Below, one piece after another: positions 1 through 7,363 of a DNA stretch of 10,484 nucleotides. Each line of letters starts with the position of its first letter. Position 1 is the stretch's first letter. The notes under the pieces are model-generated. The model was not told the DNA's origin, searched no databases, and worked only from the letters and a program-made list of their open reading frames with translations. The translations under genes were made by a program, and so were the position numbers. The stretch comes from DAOOWV01 sp035371485 (GTDB taxonomy: Bacteria; Patescibacteriota; Dojkabacteria; JAFGLO01): the NCBI GenBank assembly GCA_035371485.1, contig DAOOWV010000032.1:1-10484 (forward strand). The letters run 5' to 3'.

Positions 1-1
1 A

Positions 2-1453
2 AATATTGATTATTCTACTTATCTTAGGATTAAAGTAATTGAGGATTCACTCGAGTTTTTTAATGTTGATGAGAATTATGCAAGAAATTATGTCTCCGGA
101 AATGGTTTTTCGCATATATTGGGTTATACTGGTGAGGTGACTTCGACAGAAATCTTAGAAAATGGAGGCTTTAGATATGGTGATATTGTTGGTAAAGAGG
201 GTCTAGAATATACTTATGATGAAATATTGAGGGGTAAAGAAGGTGTTGATGTTAGAGAAGTTGATGCAATGGGCAAAATGATATCTGATTATACATTGGA
301 AAAAGAACCTCCAACTAATGGGGCAGATATTTATCTTTCGATAGATTCCGAACTTCAAAGTAAAGTTTATGAGCTTTTGGAGTCAAAGGTAAAGGAGTTG
401 GAAGGTACTGCCGGAAGTGCTGTAATCGTTGATGTAGAAACTGGTAAAATAGTTACTCTTACAAATTATCCTGGATATGACAATTCTTTAATGGTTGGTG
501 GGGTATCAGAAACAGAAGTTGAAGAATATATGGCAATGATGAATGATGAAAAATTACCATTTTTAAATAGAGCAATTGCGAGTGCTCAGCCACCGGGTTC
601 AACATTTAAGGTAATTACTGCAAGTGCTTTATTGCAAAGTGGTGCTATTACTACCAAAACAATAATAAATTGTCCTGGTATTATATATATTGGAGGAGAC
701 AGAGTTCCAATTCAAGACTTTGGTGCAAGGGTTCATGGAAACTTAAATGTTGTAGGTGCAATTCAAATGTCTAGTAACATATTTTTTTGTAGAGCTACAA
801 TTGAAAATTCATCAATTGAGGCAATAATGCCATATCTAGAATTTTATGGAATTGGTGAAAAAACAGGAATAGACCTACCGGGAGAAGCTAAAGGAACTTT
901 CCCTTCACCAGAAGTTAAGAAAAAGTTGGCTGAAAATAATCCTTGGGTAGATCCTTATTGGTATCCTCAAGGTGACACTTGCTTAACTGCTTTTGGTCAG
1001 GGAATTGTAACTGCAACTCCATTACAAATGGCTATGGTGGTGACCGCAATTGCAAATGGCGGTAAAATTTATCAACCAACTTTGGTTGACCGCTTCGTCT
1101 ACCCAGATGGTACAACTGAGATTAATGAGGCCCAAGTTTTAAGAGAGGGGGTTGTAGATAAATCAGTCTTAGATATTGTGGGGCAGGGTATGAAGAAAAG
1201 TGCAAGTAATGAAGGAATTATTAGAGTGTTGGCCAATACTCCTGTGCCTGTCGCAGCTAAAACAGGTTCTGCTGAATATGGTGCCAAAGATGAAATAGGA
1301 CGTTATGAGCATGTACATGCTTGGGTTATTGGTTTTTTCCCATATGATGATCCTAAATATGCTGTTGCTATATTATTAGAGGATGGTAAGGCCGGAGGTA
1401 ATTCTGCATATGTGTTAAGAGATGTGGTGGAGTATATGTATAGTGAGAATTAA
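2..1453 (+). CDS. Penicillin-binding protein, class B transpeptidase (PBP2/FtsI type), 5' end outside window
   Basis: This is a peptidoglycan D,D-transpeptidase that cross-links stem peptides outside the membrane. The frame is open from position 2, so 483 residues are visible and the N-terminus (membrane anchor, start of the dimerisation domain) lies off the window; a TTG at 119 would be only an internal codon. All three penicillin-binding motifs are present: SxxK as STFK (visible residues 200-203, bases 599-610) after the usual PPG, SxN as SSN (257-259), and KTG in AAKTGSAE (420-422). The upstream FSHILGYTGEV segment is typical of the pedestal of PBP2/FtsI proteins. Class B enzymes pair with a SEDS glycosyltransferase (RodA or FtsW); none is visible here, so PBP2 (mrdA) versus FtsI is left open, with PBP2 slightly favoured. 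It ends with TAA, 25 bp before the next gene. The gene looks intact. Confidence 0.93.
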   Translation, partial: NIDYSTYLRIKVIEDSLEFFNVDENYARNYVSGNGFSHILGYTGEVTSTEILENGGFRYGDIVGKEGLEYTYDEILRGKEGVDVREVDAMGKMISDYTLEKEPPTNGADIYLSIDSELQSKVYELLESKVKELEGTAGSAVIVDVETGKIVTLTNYPGYDNSLMVGGVSETEVEEYMAMMNDEKLPFLNRAIASAQPPGSTFKVITASALLQSGAITTKTIINCPGIIYIGGDRVPIQDFGARVHGNLNVVGAIQMSSNIFFCRATIENSSIEAIMPYLEFYGIGEKTGIDLPGEAKGTFPSPEVKKKLAENNPWVDPYWYPQGDTCLTAFGQGIVTATPLQMAMVVTAIANGGKIYQPTLVDRFVYPDGTTEINEAQVLREGVVDKSVLDIVGQGMKKSASNEGIIRVLANTPVPVAAKTGSAEYGAKDEIGRYEHVHAWVIGFFPYDDPKYAVAILLEDGKAGGNSAYVLRDVVEYMYSEN

Positions 1454-1478
1454 TGATTAATAATGAAAGAATGAACAG

Positions 1479-2156
1479 TTGTTACTTAAATTAATATTGG
1501 TTTTTATGGATGGTGAACTAATATTAGTTGGAGATGAAAGAGTATTTTTATCACAATTGGCAAGTGAGGTTTTAGCTGATGGAAGACTTACAGGAGTTAC
1601 TGAGGCGATGATGATAGGTAATGAGGTTATTCCACCCTTCTTGAGAGATAGGTTTCACATGTGGATTGTTGATATGTTTTTAACGCCTGACTTTGTTACC
1701 CAATTGAACCGTTTGCCATCATATGAAGTTATGAAAGGTTTGGGTGGAATTCCACATGAGAGATCCAATAGTGTTGAGTATGATACCCAAAAAGTTGAAT
1801 GGTTAAAAAAATTGGGATTTAAGGTGCCAGAAGAATGGATAGATATAAATGTATCAAAATATAGATATCATCCAATGATAGTTACTTCTGTGATAGTTAT
1901 GAAGTGGGTTTTGAAATTGAGAGAGGCAATTGATCAAGGAAAAGATGGATTAAGAATGAGTCGAGCATTGAGTGATAATGTTGCATTAAATAGAGTTGAT
2001 TATGGTGGAATGAGGGGATTTGCTGATGATGAAACTTTTACGAGAGTTGATGAATTTTGTAGAATCCATGATGATTCTGCTGCGAATACAGAGGCTCGGG
2101 TTAGTCCTGCGGAGCTTTTATTGATTAAAAAGTTAATTGAAGAATCTTATTCGTAA
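1479..2156 (+). CDS. Hypothetical protein, 225 aa, family not recognised
   Basis: I do not recognise this protein. It lies 25 bp after the penicillin-binding protein in the same direction and may be co-transcribed with it. The first in-frame start after the upstream stop (TGA at 1464) is TTG 1479; the first ATG is 1506 (MDGEL). Neither has a clear Shine-Dalgarno site, so the N-terminus is uncertain by 9 residues. There is no convincing signal peptide or membrane helix. The middle holds a Trp- and Lys-rich stretch (VEWLKKLGFKVPEEWIDI) and the C-terminal third is acidic (FADDETFTRVDEFCRIHDD), ending in a predicted helix. Codon use matches the neighbours and the frame is uninterrupted, so it is probably a real cytoplasmic protein of unknown role. 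Confidence 0.7.
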   Translation: MLLKLILVFMDGELILVGDERVFLSQLASEVLADGRLTGVTEAMMIGNEVIPPFLRDRFHMWIVDMFLTPDFVTQLNRLPSYEVMKGLGGIPHERSNSVEYDTQKVEWLKKLGFKVPEEWIDINVSKYRYHPMIVTSVIVMKWVLKLREAIDQGKDGLRMSRALSDNVALNRVDYGGMRGFADDETFTRVDEFCRIHDDSAANTEARVSPAELLLIKKLIEESYS

Positions 2157-2269
2157 GCGAAGTTGATGCTTTTTTATATTGTATATTGCAAGAAATTGTC
2201 TACTATCTTGTGTCACTTTACTATGTTTTTCAACGTATACTACTTATCATAATATGATACATAGAAATT

Positions 2270-3146
2270 TTGAAGAACAGATTTTATTTAGATTTATTAA
2301 TTGCTACATCTTTATTTGCTTCTGCATGTACTGCTAAAATGCCTGCTGAAACAGCTTTAACAGAGACCCCTGTAAGACAGTTTCAACTTACTGACATTGA
2401 TATTTGTCCACCGCTAAATACCAGTTGGATAGAAATGGAGATTAAGCGACTGAATGGTTGGAATGCTCCTAGTCAAGCATACAATTTTGTTATAAATGAA
2501 GGTTTGGGAGCAAATATAAAATATATATGGTAACCAAAGAGTTGATATAAACGAAGCAGGACTTTTACAGTTATTAAATGCAATTCGAACAATTGATCCT
2601 AATGCTGATTTTACTAATACTTTTGAAGGATATTTACCGGAAGCACTATTATCTTTTGAGAAGCCTATAACTAATGGTGATAGTTTTATTATTCATGAAG
2701 GTATACCAACTATCTGTATGTCCAGTAAACCCGGAGTGCTTGCATGGAGTGGAAATACTTCTATTGAAAATCCTGGTCAGCCAAGTTTTTCTGAGGTTTC
2801 TTTAAATACTATAAAATATTACACTCCTGACGCAGATGAAAGTACTTTGTTGTATAATTTAGCCGTTGAAGCATTTCAACAACGTTGGTATAGATGGCCG
2901 ACTAATTCGAATATAGTTAGTACGGGAGAGTCAGTTGCTTCTTCTGTAGCATATGCTGTTACTGTTATTGATGCAGTAAATAGGGGAATTCCAGTTTCGG
3001 ATCCATATGGTAAATATGTGAGTATAGTTTCGGAAAGATCTATAGAACTTGAATCGGGTACTGTGCCTACGGTCATATTGACTCCTGATGCTTTTAATAG
3101 TTTAAGTGGAGTTTTAAGGTCACCTGTGATTACTTTTGGGAAGTAA
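2270..3146 (+). pseudogene. Putative secreted lipoprotein gene split by a one-base frameshift
   Basis: Two open stretches, 2270-2533 and about 2520-3146, read as one protein of about 291 aa if one base is removed from the AAAA run at 2518-2521: the joined reading is EGLGANI-NIYGNQRVDINEAG. The second stretch has no start of its own before ATG 2718, yet its frame is open from about 2520, which supports a single ancestral gene. The N-terminus (MKNR, hydrophobic residues 5-19, then ASAC with Cys20) looks like a lipoprotein signal peptide with a slightly atypical lipobox (Ala at -3). The start is TTG 2270; no strong ribosome binding site is visible. The mature domain is unrecognised. It is either a recent pseudogene or an assembly indel. 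The gene converges on the minus-strand ATPase, 39 bp apart. Confidence 0.75.
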
Positions 3147-3185
3147 TGGAAGTGTTCATTGTTCTGTACAATTTAAAACTTACTA

Positions 3186-4472
3186 TTAATGTGTGTCACA
3201 ACTTTTCATAACTGTGAGCATTCCCAAAGTTTGTTCCCATACTGCTGTGGTATCTGCGTTGTGTGCATAATATCGTTCGAATAAAGCGCAATTTAAGTCC
3301 CAAAGCCCAGCATAACATTTTTCACATTCAAAAAAATCTATAACTTCTTGTCTAAATACTAAAAGTTTAGTTTTAAGTTCAGATGCAGTAGGATACTCGT
3401 TTCTTTCTTCTATAAATTCTCCGGTTAACAGATTATATAGTTTTAATGTGTTATAACAGGTGAAAATAAACATATCTAGTACTGGATTATTGCCATCAGG
3501 GGAATAAAAAAATGCTTTGGAAATTTTAACTGGTCTGTTTAGTACATGGCCTTCATTAATTGTTGTTGCTAGCTCATTTATTAACCACGGTGAACCTTTA
3601 CATAACCTAATTAATTGTGATTTCTTTGTTTCGATATTACTAACTCCTTCGAAATCAAATACGCTATCAATAAGTTGAGCTAATTGTTCATCTGACCATC
3701 TGTTTACTGTGAATATAGGAATTTCATTTGATAATTTGTTATCAATAATATGTTGTGCACATGCTCTTGTTACTTGAGACAATACTGTTCTGACTAAGGG
3801 TGCAAATTGGTAAGGTGTTATAAAGGCTATTTTTCCTCCACGTGCCAAGATTGGTTCTATTGTATTTGGATAATACGTATTTTCCCAATAATTAAGTAGA
3901 TAATTATTGTTAAGTACCATTTCAAATCTTGTATGATAATTTTCTCTTCTTTCATCATTTTGAGCGCAGAACAGGTTAATTCCTGTTTTCATCAACTCTA
4001 ATATGAATGGATTAGTTGCTTCATTAAGTACAATTATAGTATCTTCACCGATTTCATTTAATATATATTCAGGAATTCCTTTTCCATCAGGATCAAAATA
4101 GCTTGTTTCTTGCGTGTGGTAGGTTTCTAGCCCTAGCTGTTCCATTACATATCGATCACAATTGGGCTCCCCTTTTAACTCATCTCTTCCGTATACAACC
4201 ATAACCTTTTTGCCTGAAAGTCCTAATTCCGCGACTGCTTTTGCAACTTCTAAGGACTTTCCTAATCGCTGGTCACCCTCAACAACGACAAAGTTACATC
4301 CATCTTTTTCTAGCGCTATAGTAATACTATCTGATAATGCTAAGCTTTCATCATTTTGAGTGCAAGTTTCTCCGAGGCATATACAATTATATGGAGCAGA
4401 AAAATCCCAAAATGTACTTCCATATAATTTTATTTGGAGTTTACGTCTTCTCTCAATAAATTCTTTGTCCAT
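3186..4472 (-). CDS. P-loop NTPase, STAND/AAA-like, 428 aa
   Basis: Probably a cytoplasmic ATP-dependent switch protein. A Walker A motif GDQRLGKS (residues 66-73) follows a hydrophobic strand FVVVE. A Walker B-like strand TIIVLNE (145-151) has Asn-Glu instead of Asp-Glu. Farther on, RWSDEQLAQLIDSVF and LIRLCKGSPWLINELA (roughly residues 260-310) resemble the lid helices of STAND/Cdc6-type ATPases, where a G-x-P-x-x-h-x-E-h-A pattern is common. The C-terminal 120 residues are helical with several Cys (CEKC, then NC) and no recognised sensor domain. The gene ends in TAA and starts at ATG 4472, 19 bp after the 202-aa gene, so the two form an operon. The divergent gene at 5277 has a similar but degenerate NTPase core, so the two may be paralogues. 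Substrate and partner are unknown. Confidence 0.82.
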   Translation of the reverse strand: MDKEFIERRRKLQIKLYGSTFWDFSAPYNCICLGETCTQNDESLALSDSITIALEKDGCNFVVVEGDQRLGKSLEVAKAVAELGLSGKKVMVVYGRDELKGEPNCDRYVMEQLGLETYHTQETSYFDPDGKGIPEYILNEIGEDTIIVLNEATNPFILELMKTGINLFCAQNDERRENYHTRFEMVLNNNYLLNYWENTYYPNTIEPILARGGKIAFITPYQFAPLVRTVLSQVTRACAQHIIDNKLSNEIPIFTVNRWSDEQLAQLIDSVFDFEGVSNIETKKSQLIRLCKGSPWLINELATTINEGHVLNRPVKISKAFFYSPDGNNPVLDMFIFTCYNTLKLYNLLTGEFIEERNEYPTASELKTKLLVFRQEVIDFFECEKCYAGLWDLNCALFERYYAHNADTTAVWEQTLGMLTVMKSCDTH

Positions 4473-4491
4473 TTGAGTATTCTTTATATTT

Positions 4492-5100
4492 TCAATTTGA
4501 GTCTTTTTTTAACATTGGCTCATACAGCCAAGCTAATGCTGTAATCACATCTCCTTCATTTATTTCTTCATCTATATTAATATGTAATGGAATTGCAGAT
4601 TGTCCAGATATTCTATAATCTTTTATTAATTCAGCTGTTTTTAATATAAAATAAGTAAAACGTTCAACTGTTTCTAATCCATAAGCTTTACAAATTGAAA
4701 AATAATTTTCATCAGCCCATGTAGTATCTCCCATCAGTGATATAAATATTATATTTCTAATTTGCTGTACACAATCTTCAGATATTCCATTTATTAATAA
4801 AAATTCCTTGAGTTCAATATACATATTGTGTATTGACGGATTTAGAGTTTTCCCAGCAACATCTCCTGCAACCAATACTCTCAACACATCTTCATATGGT
4901 GAGTTGTCGACAACTTCTAAATCTCTATATATAAACCAAAGTGGATATTCTCTGGTTCCTACTGTTGCAATATCATGTTTTTGGGGTTTGAATGTATTTA
5001 ATATTTTATTAAGTTGGGGAGCTAATTTTTGTCCCCAATTGATGTGTGCTTTCAGTGTTTCTGGATTTGGAGAACAAGAAGGATCAAGAAAAATTGACAT
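4492..5100 (-). CDS. Hypothetical protein, 202 aa, operon partner of the STAND-like ATPase
   Basis: I do not recognise this family. It is the first gene of a two-gene minus-strand operon, 19 bp ahead of the P-loop ATPase. It starts at ATG 5100 with no Shine-Dalgarno match upstream, and it ends in TGA. Visible features are an N-terminal polar segment (MSIFLDPSCSPNPETLKAH), a mixed alpha/beta middle (IATVGTREYPLWFIYRDLEVV) and a mostly helical C-terminal half, with no signal peptide or membrane span. Its fixed position next to an ATPase and opposite a winged-helix regulator suggests a partner or substrate of the ATPase, but that is inference only. Confidence 0.72.
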   Translation of the reverse strand: MSIFLDPSCSPNPETLKAHINWGQKLAPQLNKILNTFKPQKHDIATVGTREYPLWFIYRDLEVVDNSPYEDVLRVLVAGDVAGKTLNPSIHNMYIELKEFLLINGISEDCVQQIRNIIFISLMGDTTWADENYFSICKAYGLETVERFTYFILKTAELIKDYRISGQSAIPLHINIDEEINEGDVITALAWLYEPMLKKDSN

Positions 5101-5131
5101 TTTGTCGTATCAAAATTTATATGTTTTTAGA

Positions 5132-5137
5132 ATTATA
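5132..5137 (-). promoter_or_regulatory. Candidate -10 element of the minus-strand ATPase operon
   Basis: On the minus strand this hexamer reads TATAAT, a perfect sigma-70 -10, placed 32 bp before the ATG of the 202-aa gene. The -35 region (ACTCAT near 5155-5160) is poor, so this promoter may need an activator; the TGAC repeats at 5160-5183 lie just upstream of it. In DNA this AT-rich a lone hexamer is weak evidence. Confidence 0.35.
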
Positions 5138-5158
5138 GAGAATATAATCTTTTTATGA

Positions 5159-5183
5159 GTGACATTTAGCTGACAAAACTGAC
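5159..5183 (+). promoter_or_regulatory. Three TGAC direct repeats, candidate operator for the winged-helix regulator
   Basis: TGAC occurs at 5160-5163, 5171-5174 and 5180-5183, that is with steps of 11 and 9 bp, close to one helical turn. The last two lie in CTGACAAAACTGAC. PhoB/OmpR-type winged helices bind head-to-tail direct repeats with about 11-bp spacing, and the gene this region controls encodes such a domain. The repeats overlap the -35 box of the plus-strand promoter, which would fit autoregulation, and they lie upstream of the minus-strand operon. The assignment is inference. Confidence 0.4.
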
Positions 5184-5198
5184 CTTTTGTGGTATAAT
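5170..5198 (+). promoter_or_regulatory. Sigma-70 promoter with extended -10, driving the winged-helix regulator
   Basis: The -35 is CTGACA (5170-5175) and the -10 is TATAAT (5193-5198), with exactly 17 bp between them and an extended -10 TG at 5190-5191. This is the best promoter in the window. Transcription would start near 5205 and leave a leader of about 72 nt before ATG 5277. Confidence 0.8.
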
Positions 5199-5211
5199 AC
5201 ATTGTGGATAC

Positions 5212-5232
5212 TTACTGGCCACTGCCCAGTAA
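5212..5232 (+). repeat. Inverted repeat in the leader of the winged-helix regulator gene
   Basis: TTACTGG (5212-5218) and CCAGTAA (5226-5232) are perfect 7-bp arms around a 7-nt centre, starting about 7 bp after the predicted transcription start. It could be a protein operator that blocks early elongation, or an RNA hairpin in the mRNA leader. No T run follows, so it is not a simple terminator. Confidence 0.55.
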
Positions 5233-5276
5233 CAATCTGAAAAAACGTTATGAAAAAGTGCTTCATTCTTGTATGA

Positions 5277-6281
5277 ATGGAACATAATACTACTTTTATT
5301 GGAATACCTCATAGTGCGAAATCTGGGTATTTGCGTTTTATGATTCAAGAGCAAAACTTGCTTTCAGAAATTGTTGGTGATACTAAAGTAATTTTTATTG
5401 ATCCTGCCGTTGGAAAATCACCAATTCAAGTGTTCGCTGATGAATTGATGGTTGAAAAAAAAGTTAATTCAATTTTGCAAACTTTAGAAATTCATTCAAA
5501 AGTGATAGTTGTCTTGTATAGAGATTCATATTGGGTAAATTTGGATGAACAAAATTGTGAAGAGTTTAGGGTTTTGTATGAGAAAATAAGACAGAAAAAT
5601 GCTAACGTTACTTATTTATTTCTTGCTAGTGAAACTAATCCATTTCAAAGATATAATACATTCTTTACTCAATATTTCAGAGATCAATTTCAAGGATATG
5701 TGGATTATTTTCATGTGTTAGACAGAGTAGAATTTGATTATACTGTTAAGCGATTGGCTATTATGAATGGTAAAAGTATGCCCTCAGATTACGAAAAGTT
5801 ATATGAACTTACTGGAGGAATTTATTACATTCTTAGGTCTGCGGTATTAGAGTTTTCGGATAAAAATTTAGAAGTTGAAAAGTTATATACCAAGTCATTG
5901 GTACAATCAGCTATTGAATATATTGTAAATATTGTATCCAATGATACCACCAATATGACTTATGATGACATGTTTAAATTAGGACTTGTTGATGGGCAAG
6001 GGAGATTTAAAAGTGAGTGGTTAGTAAGAGCCTTGAAAGAACAAATTCCATCAGAGCTTACCCAAAATGAAGAGCGAATTTTAACAATCCTTAAGGATAA
6101 TAGGGGTAGCATTGTATCAAGAGATATTATTGCAAAGACAATGTGGGGTAGTAATTATTTAGAGAGATACTCGGAATGGGCAATAGAAAAGGTAATTTCG
6201 AGAATTAGAAAAAAGTTGAATGCACAAAGGTCAGAACTAAAATTGATAATTTATAAGAGTGATGGCTATGGGATTGAATAG
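5277..6281 (+). CDS. Degenerate STAND-like NTPase domain fused to an OmpR/PhoB-type winged helix (transcription regulator), 334 aa
   Basis: A probable DNA-binding regulator. Residues 261-334 carry the trans-reg-C winged-helix pattern: LTQNEERILTIL, then GSIVSRDIIAKTMWG, the recognition helix region WAIEKVISRIRKKL, and the wing ending DGYGIE. There is no receiver domain. Instead the first 220 residues resemble an AAA/STAND core: FIGIPHSAKS (residues 7-16) sits where a P-loop is expected but has Ala in place of the Gly before Lys, KVIVVLYRD (75-83) is Walker B-like, and LYELTGGIYYILRSAV resembles a lid helix. ATP turnover is therefore doubtful; the domain may sense or dock the full ATPase encoded divergently. 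It starts at ATG 5277, 72 nt after a strong promoter, and ends in TAG at 6281, 4 bp before or overlapping the nucleotidyltransferase gene, suggesting translational coupling. Confidence 0.85.
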   Translation: MEHNTTFIGIPHSAKSGYLRFMIQEQNLLSEIVGDTKVIFIDPAVGKSPIQVFADELMVEKKVNSILQTLEIHSKVIVVLYRDSYWVNLDEQNCEEFRVLYEKIRQKNANVTYLFLASETNPFQRYNTFFTQYFRDQFQGYVDYFHVLDRVEFDYTVKRLAIMNGKSMPSDYEKLYELTGGIYYILRSAVLEFSDKNLEVEKLYTKSLVQSAIEYIVNIVSNDTTNMTYDDMFKLGLVDGQGRFKSEWLVRALKEQIPSELTQNEERILTILKDNRGSIVSRDIIAKTMWGSNYLERYSEWAIEKVISRIRKKLNAQRSELKLIIYKSDGYGIE

Positions 6282-6285
6282 TGCA

Positions 6286-7245
6286 ATGACAATTCCGTCT
6301 ACATTGAGATATAATAGTCGTACTTTTTTTACAGATATTCCGTCGGGTTCAGACAGAAATTTTATTTTTGAGATTGCAATGGAGACGCTTAATGATATGT
6401 GTATGGAATTATCGTCTAGTGGCTTTTATGCGAGGTTGGAAGGTGCAGTATCAGCACAAATCTCTAATAGATACGACCTTGATATTAATGACTTTGATAT
6501 TGTAGTAACTAGTGGTAGTTTTGATGAACGATGTGATTTTGTATATCAATATTTGATGGATTTGAAAGATCATGGGAATATTTATACTTGACAGCGAAGT
6601 GGGGAGCCAAAGGAAAGGACTAGAAGACAAGTAGAAGTCGAAGAATTGAGGATAAGAAAGAGCAGAACACGACAAGGAATACATTTTGATTTTTTGCTAT
6701 ATCTAAGAAGGTGTGGAATTACTGTTCCAGTGGGAATATTTGTACCATTTGCTCGTACGATTGATGATCATTTATTACATACAAGTTCATCTGTTTGTGA
6801 TGTTGGACGGGTGATGTTTAATCCATCTTTTAGTGCTGAATTGGTATCTATCGAACTCCTCAAAGAAACGCCGAACAACAATCAAATTGCAAATTTATTT
6901 ATAACAATAAAGGATGCTGGTAGATATAATTTAGAAATAAATGATTGTTATATGAAAGCACTATTAGGTTTAGTAAAACAAAATCTTACAGATGTTTATG
7001 GAACAAGAGAAATTGGTTATGAATTTGTTGAACATATTGATAGATATGAAGTACCTCATACTTTAAGAAAAGATTTATTGGCTTGGAGAACAAGATCTTG
7101 GGATATGTTGATTGAATATAGTGTACTTGAAGTGCTATTTCCGGAAACGTTGGGAAGACTTAAAGGTGAACGATTGGAGGAGGCAAGAGCATATTTTATA
7201 AATAATGGTTCATTTGGTGGGTTAATAGACCATTTTGCGAATTGA
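6286..7245 (+). pseudogene. Nucleotidyltransferase-fold gene interrupted by an in-frame TGA
   Basis: The frame is open from ATG 6286 (or GTG 6259, overlapping the regulator) to TGA 7245, apart from one TGA at 6589-6591. The two halves, 101 and 217 codons, are in the same frame. Together they show the nucleotidyltransferase (NTase) pattern: a Gly (53) in EGAVSAQIS, then Dh[DE] as DFD (residues 69-71) in INDFDIVV, and a third acidic residue in the strand HFDFLLYL (Asp135), which lies after the stop. That the catalytic set spans the TGA argues for one ancestral gene. The helical C-terminal half would be the substrate-side domain. Base composition turns strongly purine-rich just after the stop (6592-6685), and another frame reads LTAKWGAKGKD there, so two compensating indels are an alternative to a nonsense mutation. 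Substrate and exact family are unknown. A TTG at 6646 could restart translation but would drop the DxD. Confidence 0.65.
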
Positions 7246-7260
7246 AAAAAACTTTTAAGA

Positions 7261-7291
7261 AAAGAATATTAGCTGAGTATTAATATTCTTT
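7261..7291 (+). terminator. 11-bp inverted repeat after the nucleotidyltransferase gene, possible terminator
   Basis: AAAGAATATTA (7261-7271) and TAATATTCTTT (7281-7291) are perfect arms with a 9-nt loop, starting 15 bp after the stop codon. The stem is AT-rich and no clean T run follows, so it could be a weak terminator, an mRNA-end hairpin, or a regulatory palindrome ahead of the HD gene. Confidence 0.4.
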
Positions 7292-7363
7292 GCATTAGTG
7301 TTGTGTAGTCAAATTGTGTACGAAAAGGTATAACTGTATAGTTTAAGTTATTAGAATAAGTTA

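Noticed and set aside
2208..2258. Promoter ahead of the lipoprotein gene (TATACT 2236-2241 or TATGAT 2253-2258)
   Set aside because: No -35 hexamer at acceptable spacing for either; such hexamers are common by chance in this AT-rich DNA.
2511..2535. Programmed ribosomal frameshifting in the lipoprotein gene
   Set aside because: There is no recognisable slippery heptamer, stimulatory stem or in-frame biological rationale; an AAAA run is too short for efficient transcriptional slippage.
3150..3181. Bidirectional terminator between the convergent genes
   Set aside because: ATTGT/ACAAT with AAGT/ACTT arms is short and interrupted, with no T run on either strand.
4808..5158. Plus-strand open frame opposite the 202-aa gene
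   Set aside because: Fully antisense to the operon gene, with no promoter or recognisable motif of its own.
6589..6591. TGA read as Gly (code 25) or Trp (code 4), making the nucleotidyltransferase gene intact
   Set aside because: The penicillin-binding protein (483 codons) and other long genes contain no internal TGA, TGG is used for Trp, several genes end in TGA, and the YecM-like gene also has an in-frame TAA.
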